NCBI GenBank assembly: GCA_038087015.1
Contig: JASBNA010000006.1
Span: 1,240,001 to 1,304,000, forward strand
DNA length: 64,000 bases
Direction: 5' to 3'
Origin: Cerrena zonata
Taxonomy: Eukaryota > Basidiomycota > Agaricomycetes > Polyporales > Cerrenaceae
In this document: positions 22,351-33,974 of the stretch, piece after piece
How positions within the stretch are numbered: the first letter of the stretch is position 1
How the letters are laid out: every line of letters begins with the position of its first letter
The notes under the pieces: model-generated
The model's input: the letters and a program-made list of their open reading frames with translations, nothing else
Database searches by the model: none
Told to the model about the DNA's origin: nothing
Position numbers and translations under genes: made by a program

Positions 22351-22535
22351 GTTTGCTCGCAACGATGGCCCTGTCTTTAATTTTTCTGCTGGTGATTGTA
22401 CGGGTTCCATGCCGTACGTCAAATGATTATCGATTATCAGTACCGCAGGAAGTACTATGTAGGTTCCAACCTCTGGCTAAATAACATGACTAGGGGATAT
22501 GCCATGCCCAAGCAAGCGCACGAAAACACGCCACA

Positions 22536-23965
22536 TCAGAAGATGAATGGGAAGATAACCTTCCGGCTCTTGGGATACTTATCACCAAATTCCTTCTTGT
22601 AGTTTCGGTGCTTCTTCATGGCCCAAACGGTTTGGATATAGACCGCAGCGATCAAGAAGGCGTACGCTACGGGTTAAAGAACCATAGACAATTAGCTGAT
22701 CATGCCAGACGGGACGCAGATGCGGAGAGACGAGAAGCAGAAGCGGACGCGGGGAAGAAGAACAAGGAACTTACAAGCATAGCTACCAGTCATGACACTG
22801 ATAGCGGCCCAAGCAAGAAGTTCGAATGTATAGTTCGGACAAGTGACTAGGTTGAAACCATATCCATATGGTATCCGGCGTTCCTTTGTACCAGCTGGTC
22901 GCAGATCACGCAAGATGCTATGCGTGCGCCCGTTGGAGAGTTCGGCGAACTGAAAGGAGAAAAGTTGTTGTCAGATATCAATGTATAAGCACCATCAAGG
23001 AAAATAGAAGATCGAGGAGTGGATTGTGATCTGATTGTGGTATGTCGGGCGTAATTGGGAGAATTTGTAGTTCGGGACGAATTTGGGTGCTTACAGTCCA
23101 AAGAGCGATACAGGACCATAAGAAGGTCGGGTTCGAGCGTATCGTTCCTCGGATATATGGGGATGTTGCTGCATAAGTGGGGCCGTATGCGGCGTATGCG
23201 AGCGCAACACCAGATAGGATCCAGTAATGCGCGCAGCTGCGGAAAACATTTTATCAGCAAACAATGCGTGACGCGTTGGAAAGCTTGAAGAAAAGAGGCT
23301 CAGATAAAAGAATGTCAATTACTTTCTGAACAATCCATACAATGGCATTGTGCCATTTGAAAAGCGGTGAACGAATAATGTCTCATATTCGCGCTTCAAG
23401 AAATGCAGCATAGCCATGCCATACACGTATCTAGTCATAGAACGTTAGTACATGAGCAGACATTGACAGATCCGGTCAAACTCACTTTTGGAGTAAACTA
23501 CGTTGGACAGGTCCACCATAGAAGATATTGGGTAGCCAGTAAATGACACTATGGATAATCAAAGGTCCGAGCTAGAAGAGGAGAATTGAACATCAAGGCC
23601 CAGCAAGCTTACACGACATACTGACATATTCCCAAATAAACACGGTTTGCCAGGCCATCTGGGGACCTAGATCCTTGACAGTCAATTCTCCAGCCTCAGA
23701 TAGGCCAGCTGCAGTGAGAATAGTCTCATCTGACAAGGCCTCCCGCTTTCCCTTGAACGAGAGTTTTTGACGCGCCGTGTAGAACTGCCAACTATGAATA
23801 CCAGTATGCTTGCCACGAATAGTGAACTCTACTTACTTTTGGCAGCTTTTTCGCCACGGCCGCCTTCACGTCGGCAACAGTAGCAGTTTCTGGAAGCTCT
23901 AGTGTGATGGGAAGGCCTCTTGTGAGCGAGGAGGGACGCGCTGGAGATACTGTTATTGAGACCAT
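22536..23965 (-). CDS. TSC13: Very-long-chain enoyl-CoA reductase (TECR/Tsc13)
   Basis: This enzyme catalyses the last step of ER fatty-acid elongation: NADPH-dependent reduction of trans-2-enoyl-CoA to saturated very-long-chain acyl-CoA for sphingolipids. The N-terminus (MVSITVSPARPSS... ELPETATVADVKAAVAKKL) is the ubiquitin-like domain typical of TECR. Then follow a steroid 5-alpha-reductase-like membrane domain with HFLKREYETLFVHRFSNGTM, GYGFNLVTCPNYTFELLAW, and the C-terminal KKHRNYKKEFGDKYPKSRKV. These match the conserved blocks of Tsc13, including the Lys-Arg-Glu segment and the Tyr of CPNY. Several short introns interrupt the gene; the last lies after ISVMTGSYA. Stop at 22538-22536. 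It is divergent from GET4 across 285 bp. Confidence 0.92.
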
Positions 23966-24250
23966 TTCCCGGAGTAGTAGGCTGAGGAAGACTCGGACTG
24001 CACTCGAAACAACTCCGAGCAGCCTGAGCTAGAAACGTCACTGATTTACAGTATTTAATTATTTAATACGCCGGGTGTGCAAATATAGCATAGAAACCCG
24101 CGGGGATAGCTTTGGAAGGCGTCCAGCTCGGCAGTCTATCAGCGATCGGCACAGAATGCATTTCGCCGGCAAAGGGCCTCTGTCCGAATATGACTTGCTC
24201 CTCAACCTCCTTGCTCTCTCTTTAGGTTTCGTTCTTACAAAACATCTTCC
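23966..24250. promoter_or_regulatory. Bidirectional promoter between TSC13 and GET4
   Basis: A 285-bp gap separates the two divergent start codons (TSC13 leftward at 23965, GET4 rightward at 24251). An AT-rich patch (TATTTAATTATTTAATA) lies near 24050, and the GET4 side is CT-rich. No defined factor site can be named. Confidence 0.45.
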
Positions 24251-25699
24251 ATGGCCACCCAGGCTTCGTCGTCTTCTCGGGCCCTTAACGCAATCTTGCC
24301 GCTCATCGCGTCAGGTCAACCGTACGAAGCACACCAGAAGGCACGCACATTCGCAGCTAGATACAACAAATCCCATCAGTATGATACTGCGATCGACGTT
24401 CTCTTTCAGTCAGCACGGGAATTGCTCAAGTCAGGGCAACAGGGCAGCGGTACCGATCTTGCCGGCTTCTTGTTGGATGTCTATGAAAACAAAGGAGAAA
24501 CCGTGAATGATGAGAGTCGGGGTTCGTCTCCAATTCCTTCGGTGGTACCTGTATGCGTTGACATAACATATGATGAATTATTTCCTATAGGAAGGCTGAC
24601 ACAACTCATTGCGCTCACCGGTTCATCCGGGGCTTGGCGAAAGACCATTATTGACAAATCCGTTGCGTATGTAGGCCTTCCTGGTGTTCCGATTCTCTTT
24701 ACCAATTGATACTCACCCGAGACCGAAGCTGGTCATCTAAACATGGTTCTTATCCATCGGGGGATCCTGATTTACAACATTACATCGGAGAATTGCTTTA
24801 CAAGGGTACGATTTTCGGGGTTCTCTTCTAGATGCACTTATCTCATATCTTACGTCTTCCCCAGAGGGTGCGTTTAAGCAGGCCGAAATCCACCTATTGG
24901 CTGCTGGAAAGCGCGACAGCGGTCGTATTCTGGCCGATATGTTTGTCGAATGGTCTGCAGAAGGCGGCACGCCAGGTGCCTACGCGCTGCGGGGAGTATT
25001 ACCGTAAGTGTGGTTTCTTCTTGACTTGTGAGACTTGCCGAGAATAAGCTTTAATTCGGAGTGTTTATGTTTATGGCGGGTTATGCGTCTAGGTATCTAC
25101 AGAACGGAAACATACTTGCTGCTCGCACTTTCCTAAACCAGTTCGTCACCCAAGCGACATCAAAGAACCCTTCTCTTATCTCATCAGTCCAGAGCACACC
25201 TATACCGGTCGGAAAGCCTCAAGGCGACCGAACTGATGAGATCATCCTCACAACAGACTCTGTTTTAAATTGGGCCCAACTTGCCGTCCGGACCTGCCAA
25301 CGCGCGCAGGGCGATAAGAACAAAGCCATGCGGGAAGCTTGGGTTCGTCTATGTGGAACATACCAAAGCAAGGGTGGGCTCTTAGCCAAACCCGATGTAC
25401 GCAAGGTAAGAGTTTGTACACACACGTTCCATGCAAGGGTGCCTTTCCAAAAGTGCCCGTGCTGCCCGAGTAATTTGTCTTTAATTCTAATGCCGTCTTT
25501 CGAAAACTCAATTCTACAGGTCTTGTCAGATCTTTCCGAGCTCTACTTTGCCATACCACCCCCTCGGTCCCAACAAGCTAATCCCTTTGGTGATATGCTG
25601 TCAGCTATGTTCGGAGGCGCGGGACCCACAGCCCCTCCCCCTCAAAGACGAACGCTGGCGCCTGCGAATTCGAATGCGGGTACGCCTGGTTTGGATTGA
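24251..25699 (+). CDS. GET4: Golgi-to-ER traffic protein 4 (Get4)
   Basis: Get4 is an alpha-solenoid that, with Get5, bridges Sgt2 to the Get3 ATPase in tail-anchored protein insertion into the ER. The sequence shows the family pattern: SGQPYEAHQKARTFAARYNK, DTAIDVLFQSARELLKSGQ, GTDLAGFLLDVY, then DPDLQHYIGELLYK, KQAEIHLLAAGKRDSGRILA, QNGNILAARTFLNQF and a C-terminal helix with VLNWAQLAVRTCQRA. The last exon adds VLSDLSELYFAIPPPRSQQA and a Gly/Pro-rich tail ending GTPGLD. I see at least five introns (for example before GRLTQLIALTG and before EGAFKQ). The length matches the fungal family. Confidence 0.9.
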
Positions 25700-26455
25700 G
25701 AGCTTGTTGATGGTTGATGTTGGTTGATGTTGGAACTCCGCTCTTCTTTGGATAAATAACTATCTGGGGACCAATCAATGGTGCACGGCGACGCGGCGAC
25801 TTTGTATAGGGTATGATGCGGAGAATGGGGGACGATTTGGTATCATGATTGATAATTGTAAGGTACAAGGTCGTGCTCAGCAGACCTTTGCGACTATGAT
25901 AGAACGGAATATGTGACCTACGGTGTTACTGCACCCGCTGTTACTTGTACACAGGGACGATTTGCATCTCCGTGGACTCCTTTCGCATTGCTCGGCGTTC
26001 CATCGGAATAGCTTGTCCGAGGACAGTGATGAGAGGACATTCAATCAGGGTGGTACTACGAAGCAGCCCTGTGGCACACTGTCAGAAGAAGCCAACTTCC
26101 AGGAAATGCCACTGAGAGCCTTTCTCCCAACTGACTGCGGTCATGACGTAGGGGTCGTCATGCTGGAAGAGATATTCTAGCGCAGTACCTGAAGCCGCAA
26201 CAGATGATAGCTTTATGGCATGAGAACCAAGTAACCATTAATTTCGCCGTACTCTAATGGTCTATTTTCATTGAGAGACGCGAATGGATTTCATCATAGA
26301 CGCGGCACGCATGTGACCTACCGGGCCCGACTAGAACCTTAAATGAATAGAGGGTCGTGGTGAGTAGTGATGACGCCATAAATACGAGGACGACTAGATG
26401 CTTATAGTGATGAGTAGGAAGATACAAATAATGGTACAGAACCGAACAGAATGGG
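25700..26455. other. Convergent intergenic region
   Basis: This lies between the ends of GET4 and HSBP1, with no supported gene. Directly after the GET4 stop, TGGTTGATGT is repeated in tandem. Confidence 0.4.
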
Positions 26456-26999
26456 TCAAGAGGATGACGACAGGCCACTTCTGCGCTGAGAAATGGAGGG
26501 CGACTGGGGTAAGCTCGGGGGCGCGGGTACGGAGTCGTTATTGATAATGTCCTGTATGGAAGCTTCCAATGCATCCACCCGGCTCGACATTTGCCCAACT
26601 GCAAGGGGAGAAAGGATGGGGCAAGTGAGTCAAGTTATGGGTAGGGTTCGAGAGAAATCCGAGGCGTTACGCACTGCGATCCAGGATTTGGGTAGACATA
26701 TCATCGAACTTTGCGTCAAGCTGTTCAAGAAGTGTCTCGACCTAGGAGGCCAGTGGTGCCACCGGTGTTGCAAACCCAGTCGGCATTTAACAACGCGCGA
26801 GAATCGGATTGTTACTCACGAAGGCTGTCAGTTCATGAGGGCTTGATATGTCCGTTGGGTTGGCTGAGGATTTCGCAGCCGGTGCGGCGTTTGAGGAGGT
26901 CATCCCGTTGGCAGTCTGCAGTGAATTGGTTGGTTTTGACGGCGTGGCCGCAGGAGTGACATTCAGAGGAAGTGCAGCGGCTGAAGGTGGAGGGGGCAT
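26456..26999 (-). CDS. HSBP1: Heat shock factor-binding protein 1 homologue
   Basis: HSBP1 is a small coiled-coil protein that binds the trimerisation region of heat shock factor and tempers its activity; it is also linked to WASH-complex assembly. The core is DISSPHELTAF + VETLLEQLDAKFDDMSTQIL + DRIGQMSSRVDALEASIQDI, a continuous heptad pattern matching the family. A 50-residue Pro/Ala/Ser-rich N-terminal extension and a Pro/Ser-rich tail (PPSLPQSPSISQRRSGLSSS) flank it. Exons on the minus strand: 26999-26820, 26741-26675 and 26598-26456 (390 nt, 129 aa). The extension is longer than in animals. Confidence 0.88.
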
Positions 27000-29788
27000 G
27001 ATGCAGAAAAATTAGCCTAAATGACAGTCACTACACGCTATTTCAACACGCGATGGATCCGACAAGCTCACAGAGAGAGTGTATGCTGGGAGCGTCGAGC
27101 CTCTGGGGGACGGGTGTGCACGACGTCGGGGGGTATATGGGTGCCAGAGAGACAAGAGACTAGTTACATTGCAAGATTGGGTGACAAGATTGAGCTGGTG
27201 TTGAAGCATAGACGCTGGGTGATGGGAGATCGATCACTCGGAGCCCGAAAAGAAAGAAGGAAAGCTGGGTCGGGAAAGAGCTGGACTTGAACACGAACAA
27301 CTCCCACTCAGACTCAGGCTGTCATCCCACACTACCACCCCCTCCGAAATGAAATTCGAGACCGTTCTGATCGTCGTGCACAACGTGCCCGCTGTACATA
27401 CGATCCGGTCGCTGGGCTGTCGGTGAATTACGACCCGATTTTCTGGCCTTGACGGGAGTCTCCGCATCCCTGCTGCGTATCAGAAAGACTTTCCGACTGC
27501 TTCCCCATGCTCGGTATCAAATGTGTCTTCACTCAATCTACGCTGCAACGTTAACCCTTCAAGTTCTTACGGATTGCTGTCTTCTCGTATTCCTCATTCA
27601 GCGTTCAGGCCCTATCTGCCAAAGCTTGTGATCTCTGTCACCTATTCTTTCTCTCGCGTCATTGTCTGTATATTTTCAGCTGTGGAAAATTCAATAGCCG
27701 CATTCAATACAAGAAGATCCTCACCGCCTTTGATCTGGCGATGTTTGTGTGGGGCTTTGGTTCTTTCTCGTGGCCCCTGTTATGACCCGTTCTGTTGATG
27801 TGGTCTGCACTCCGAATCACACTCTGCCACGAACCGAAGTGAAACAGGTGGCCTCTTTGGGGCATCACATTACTACTGTCTCCGAGATTCCACCAACGCG
27901 GTTGCATTCAGAAGTTCATGCCAGCCTGCGCTGCAGGCACCGTCCCGCGAAGCTGTTGTGTATGCAAGTAATTAGAAGCTTGTGCACTCCACGATGCGCG
28001 TATCAGATCCCACAAGACGTTGATCTGAAGATGCGATTGGTGGTCAACAAGCAAGATGTCGATCTCACGTTTACTCGACCATCCGTGGATAACGAGGAGA
28101 TTAGCGCAAGGAAGCGTACAGGTGGTACTCACAACCACCTTCTATAGAGAGCTCTATCCTTTAAACGGCCAGAATGGGTCGCTATCCTTTCTAGGCGTGT
28201 CTGCATGGTTGTTACGTCTGCGTTGTCGTCATATCCTGTTACTGAGACCCCATCTGGATTCGAGGGTTACAGACTACCGTTGTCGCATAAGATTCAGTTT
28301 AGGGACCTCCAAGGTTCATTGCCTCCGTTTTGCCGGCTAACCGTATCTGCCGCTTAGTTCCTATGTACAGCAGCTACAACGCGTTCTTGTTATGCAAAAC
28401 GCCGTGAGGCGGTCCCACCATCGTTACTAATTCGTCAGATGATAGAAACAAGCCTCGACCTAGGTTCATTAGTCGGCTGCTCTTCTGTATGGTCTGTCAT
28501 GTCTTTCCCTTTGCGGTTGCTACCCGGAATTGCCCTGTCAAAGAAGCATCATCCTCTTCGCGGAGTTCAGATCGAGGTTATCCACCAAAGCTGAGTGTGT
28601 GCAGTTGATCGCTGCAGCAAGAAGGTTTATGAATCTCCTCACCAAAGTCACGGCATTCATTCATCTTGGTCAAAAGGGGGGCTGCTTCCGAACCGTACCT
28701 CTCCTATTCGAGAGCCGGACCAGCAAACCATTTACGTCGCTATCTGATAGGTGACTGTTGATTCAGGAACTTCACTCAGCATTTGGCGGAGAGAGAGACC
28801 ATGCGTCTGCGTGTTTGTTTATGTTTTTCTCCTTCGCTGACTTCCGCTAAGGGGCGGAGTTAGGCGACCAACATTTTGAATCTAACGGGTCAAAAGTGTC
28901 CACGTTGATGCGAAATAGAAGGTTTTCAACGTCAACAGCGGTCTTCTGTAAGAAAGATGTATTGATAAAGCAAGACGGGCAAATCCGAACCCATAATAGG
29001 ATGGTTATCAGGATCTCAGGCAAAAGAATTGCCTTGACCAACCAGGGGTCTATTCCTGCAATCAGGAGGACCACTCGCTCGGCGCCGATTCAGAGCTCTC
29101 GGGACGGTCCAAGAGTTACAGTATAAACACTCTGCAGGGTCGTTTCTCATGCATGGGGGTATGATGGACGCTCTCTCCATGAAAACAACGCATTCCCATC
29201 TGCTTACGCATGTAATCTTTTCACGAGATATACACGTGTTTTGCCCCGAAATGCGAATTTCTCCGAACCAGGCAGTCTAGAATTTACAGATTGAATATAC
29301 CCATCATGTTCCTTCTTGCTTGTCTAGCCCACACTGCGTTGCTTGTCTGGAACTAGATTCTATCATGACTTCGGTGGCAGCCGGTGTCCGGCTCGAGGGG
29401 TTGTTATAAACTTAGGTGAACACAGCCGAAACGGAGGTAACGATTCTTGTTCGATAATGTGGATCGATACGACCTCTGAGTAGCGCTGTGGAGTTAACGT
29501 AAACGAGAAAACCATACTAGTGCCACGGCATTGAAATGTGTGTGAAGAAACTGGGGTCTGTGCGACAATCTCAGAATCAACGCCCGAAGCCTGCGTTTAG
29601 GAAGCAAACGTCGCCTGGCTGCTATTCACCTACTTTTGGTCCGTTCGAAGATCGGATGATCGCAAACCCCCTGGTCATGAAAACAGAGCGCAAGAAGCTA
29701 GGGCGACAGGAAGGGGCAACAACATAAATGCGGCCAACCTCAGCTCAGTTCTAGGTACCGTCCTTCCGCTTCACATCCCGATCTCAGT
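27000..29788. other. 2.8 kb divergent region between HSBP1 and the WOPR regulator
   Basis: No convincing coding gene is found on either strand; open frames such as 27749-28147 are short and patternless. From 27440 to 27700 the plus strand is pyrimidine-rich. Long upstream regions are typical for fungal morphogenetic regulators, so this may hold the WOPR gene's extended promoter and 5' leader (inference). Confidence 0.4.
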
Positions 29789-31476
29789 ATGAACCACCAC
29801 TCTACTGGAGGCCCAATTGTCCCCTTCTTTGGCTACGTCGAGACCACTGGCGATGCCCTCCGTCTCATCCAGGCGGCTCGTTGTGGTCTGATACCTCGCG
29901 TTACTCGTCGACTGAACGAACTTGAAAGACGCGCCATGATACGGAGTGGTGCAGTCTTCATCTTCAGTGTCGACGAGAGCGGTATCAAACGATGGACAGA
30001 GGGATTGCAATGGAGTCCAAGCCGAATAGCAGGAAACTTCCTGGTATGCTGCGTCACATACTCGGGCAGGCTAGTCCGGACATAACACTAACAAAGAGGG
30101 CATTACCTTGTCAGGTATATCGAGAAGTCACAGAACGTGCAGGCGGTAGAGGGTCTGTGAGATCCGGCCACCCCGATGGGCTACGCGTGGATACCCAAGG
30201 GGCAATCAAACCCAAAGGACTGACTAAAAAGGTAAAACAATCTAGTCTTGTCATCGGAGACATCCTAAATACGACACATACCAGACAATAACTGTCAAGA
30301 TTCAGGGTTCAGACCACCATCTTATTTGTTACTATACTCCGGAAGATGTTGAATCCGGACGCCTCCAGCGACCAACGGCTAGGTCGGACATCATGACATT
30401 GGAAATCCCTCAAGAGCTCGTGCAGTCGACAAACTTTCGATACCCTCCGAAGATCGAAACCAGCCCTGACGGAAAATTAACTAGAATGTGAGTGCAGGTT
30501 CCTGCATGTAGCTTTTAGCGAGGGGATCTGTGCTGAAATCGACATTATCTTCTCAGTTGTGATTCAGATGAAGGGGCTCACCTCACTGATACCAGTAGAT
30601 CTTCGAGCTCGCCGGTCGACTCGGGTAGAATGGTGCCTTCAGGCCTTGTGCAGTCGAGGGGATCACCGAGCTCCTACGCTGGGTCATCTATGAACACAGT
30701 AGAAGATCTTTACAGCACAGCACCAGTTGGGTCTCGAAGATACGATACGACATACGCACCAGGAATGCCTCACAGCCGTTCTGAACCTCTGCCACCACTC
30801 TCGACTAGCATCGAATCACAGGGCATGCACTCATACTACAGTCCCACCTCGCCGAATCATATGTCACCCCACCGATCCCATTCCGACTGGGACCCGTCGC
30901 CTTACACCATGTATGATTCTCCAACCGATACGTCGTCCCCCATGAGTCTCTCCTACTCACCTGAAGCAAACCACGCCTATTTCCATTCGAATGCCATGCA
31001 TAATCAAGGTAGCTGGGACCAGCAGGGCTCGATGCCTTCTCACATTGATGGATATTCGCCATTGACCACGGGGCATCCACTCAATGCTCAGGATGCTGGT
31101 ATGAGCTCCTCGCACTCGCTTGCAGGACAACCTTCGTCCTCAGCACCGCCGATGCCTTCGTCTCTACACCTCCCCACGGCTAGGAGGCGAGAGCACATGC
31201 GCTCTCGCTCGGGCACATCCACGTGGATAATGGACCACCACGGTCCCGCGCAGGCCCAATACCAAGCACCCTCAGTGAACCATTCGGGTGAGTCTGAATA
31301 TCACCAATCAGTCACACAAACGTCAGCGTTCCAAATGTGTTCCCCCAGGGATGCCGAGGCGAGAGGACATGGGAGTCGTGGGAGACGCTAAACACCGTAT
31401 GCTTCTTCACAATAGCCTATACTTACATTATGGTGGACTGGATCCATCTACGTTATTCGCCGGGACACTTTTCTGA
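29789..31476 (+). CDS. Gti1/Pac2-family (WOPR) transcription factor
   Basis: WOPR proteins (Wor1, Ryp1, Gti1, Pac2) bind DNA through a two-part fungal-specific domain and control morphological or developmental switches. The first block is nearly canonical: FFGYVETTGDALRLIQAARC, GLIPRVTRRLNELERRAMIR, SGAVFIFSVDESGIKRWTEG, LQWSPSRIAGNFLV|YREV. The second contains GLTKKTITVKIQGSDHHLIC YYTPEDVESGRLQRP. A Ser/Pro/His-rich region follows. Exons: 29789-30043, 30115-30231, 30285-30487, 30557-31287 and 31349-31476 (1434 nt, 477 aa). I use the last intron (31288-31348, GTGAGT...CCCCCAG) because it gives a cleaner C-terminus than reading through to 31391. Confidence 0.9.
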
Positions 31477-31657
31477 TGATGGAATGAGAATCTGTTAGCA
31501 TCTTTACGTGAACTGTATCCGGACCTGCTTGTATACCGTATAGATTCATATCAGTAGGAGATATGATTATGATACCAAAGATCCAATTGAAGAAATGGTC
31601 AATCAATTCATAAAGAATTGTAAATCCAAATGAAACCTACAAGGAAATGAAGCAGGA

Positions 31658-33727
31658 TTAAACGTTACCGGCGGTTCGTCTCTCGATGAAGCCTCGGATG
31701 TTAGCGTGTCCTTCTATGCTACCGAAGAAGCATCGTCGCGCTGCGCTTTCCCATAGAACGACATCTAGCTTCTTGGCATACTCCAGCACATATTCATAAT
31801 CGGCCTGGGAAGCAAACGCAGTGTACAAGTAACCTGTCAAAGCTCTGTGAGTGTATGCTCAAGGTTCGCATTGAACGCCACATGCTTCACCTTCTTGTGA
31901 TTTAACCCGATTCTTCTCGAGTTCCCAGAGTCGGACTTGATCTTGTACAGTCACCGGGAGCAGAGGTTTCTGGACATTGACAGTTAGTCTCGCTACCTAT
32001 ACAGAAGAACCCAACAAAAACTTGCGTTTTTACGCATCTGTGGATGTGCGTGCGTCGTTAGATAGCTGATGATCTGGATGTCAAGAAGAATCAGCGATTG
32101 ACAAGACGAATTGTGTGAGAACTAGCCTGATCTGCGGTGATGCCATTGGTTAAAGCCTTCTTAACACTCTCCCGTGTTAAGATACCTACAACAAGATTAG
32201 GAAATCGAGATTTCAGCGTTATGAATAAGTTCAAGATGGCTATCTGTAGAGGGTTGTCTGAACCAGGCTCAGTTTTCTTCCAGCCAGAAAATGAGGAGGA
32301 TATATACCGGTATAGGCGTAGATCCTATAATTGGTTTCTAAAACAATAAACCCTTGTGACTGAGTACTTGAGCCAACAGTGGTAGGTAGAGGAGGTGCCG
32401 AGGAAGTCAGTGTGGTTGCCAGTCTCGTCGGACTAAAGCGTCTGGAGGCCGGCTAAAAGAATGTGAATGACGACGCCAAGACAATTTACAGATGGTTTTC
32501 ACCCTTCTTTGCCAGATCATCCCATAGTCGCGTAAATCCTCCAGCATCCCGACTTGTGTCCCGCTCAGACGTTCGACGGAATATTCCTAAAACGTATAAC
32601 CCGCTAAGCGCGTGAAACTAGACCTGACGTTTAGTTATCTTACCCTGCCCAGTTCCATCGTCGATAACATGAATAGAAAGCTTAGCACCTCAACAAGATC
32701 CATCTGTCTTTCCTACAATCACGGGTCATACTAAACAATCGCATCTGTCAAGAAATGGGGTAAACTCACTTCGGCCATGTGAAGATACTGTAAAAGCAGT
32801 TCCCATAATTGTGTATGCGGGGCGTGAAGTAAAAACTGGAATCCTGAAGACGTAATTTGTAATGCTGACCCGCTAACCGCAGTAATGGTAATGACATCAG
32901 CCATTGGACAAGGTTTGAGAAAGCGAGTCGCTCACTGAATGCTAGTCATGAGGCCACTGCGTTGTAAAAGAAGTAGCACGGCTTGGGATGGCTTTGCAGG
33001 GTAACGGCCCGATCCGGAGGACACCATGTAGTGTAGAATAGTCTGGATGAACGTTAATCTCCATATAGGCCGTATTTTGGGAGCACCTACCTCCCAACGT
33101 TCCAATGCATAGGCGTCTAGTTTTTCCACCGAAGGGGCGGGATCATTGTCATCTTTCTCAGCAGGAACACCGAAGCTGCCACTTGTGCCACTGAAATCTC
33201 ATGGGTGCACTTGTTCAGAGATGGAGATTGTCACACGTACCCGCCTGTGATAGCCTGCCGTAGACTGTTCTTGAAAGTGGGATTCAGGGCCAGTCTCGTT
33301 GGCGAATTCGGTAGAATGTGAAGCTTAGAAAGGATTACTAGCGAAGCGTCGAACGGTCTATATCATGGGTAGATCTGTCAGATACGTAGTATTGCACCCA
33401 TTTTGAAGCAGGACATACGTCCGGCCCTTTCGGGTGACCCAGGCCATCACAGTAGGAGTGGGTATGGCCGAGTCCAGCCAGAGGAGATTCATCACAATTT
33501 GCCTCTCGAGAGGTCCCAACAATCTGCAATATGAACATTTCAGGTTAGATATGAATCTTGTCAGTGCGTTGAGTTTCTCCTGACCGGAAAATTGAAAGAC
33601 ATGATGAAGGTTTCTGATACAGTCGCGACAAGGTATTTTGGGATTGTGACTGCAAGAATGCTAGCAAAGCATGAGCGTGCGGTTCGGGAGCGATATCAAC
33701 AACCTCAGTTGGGTTTGCTGCAACCAT
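31658..33727 (-). CDS. TFB2: TFIIH subunit Tfb2 (p52/GTF2H4)
   Basis: Tfb2 is a core TFIIH subunit that anchors and stimulates the XPB/Ssl2 helicase in transcription initiation and nucleotide excision repair. Conserved blocks read in order: [129 protein letters not shown], and the C-terminal [20 protein letters not shown], which contacts the helicase. It ends RTAGNV at 31660-31658. I place the start at 33727. An ATG at 33819 precedes an intron-like segment but its frame does not join, so that is probably 5' UTR. Confidence 0.9.
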
Positions 33728-33974
33728 TTTCCTATGAAAGAGAGAGTCAGCGATGGGTTTCGGGCATCAAAGCTGTCCTTCGTTCCTACCTGCGCTTGAG
33801 CTAAAGTGACAATGGCCATGTTCGAGGAGGCGCAATTGAATCAGCGCGGTCACGTGCCAGGTCCAGCACGTGCTCCCTCCTTGTTGTGTCTTGTGTGTGT
33901 AGTTTACGGCGTACGCGTCCCTCTTCAAAGGCTTAGAAATTTCGGGACAGACACTATCTTTCTTAGCTACAATC
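33728..33974. promoter_or_regulatory. Bidirectional promoter TFB2/NAS6 with paired CACGTG boxes
   Basis: A 247-bp gap between divergent starts. It carries two CACGTG E-boxes, at 33851-33856 and 33867-33872, 16 bp apart; the second sits in a 10-bp perfect palindrome (AGCACGTGCT). CACGTG is bound by bHLH factors of the Cbf1/Pho4 type in fungi. Co-regulation of a TFIIH subunit and a proteasome chaperone is inference. Confidence 0.5.

Noticed and set aside
31288..31391. Reading the WOPR protein straight through to a stop at 31391
   Set aside because: A consensus 61-nt intron here gives a longer, cleaner C-terminus ending at 31476.
33728..33819. A TFB2 start at 33819 (MAIVTLAQAQ)
   Set aside because: The candidate intron after it does not join in frame with the conserved exon; the ATG at 33727 does.
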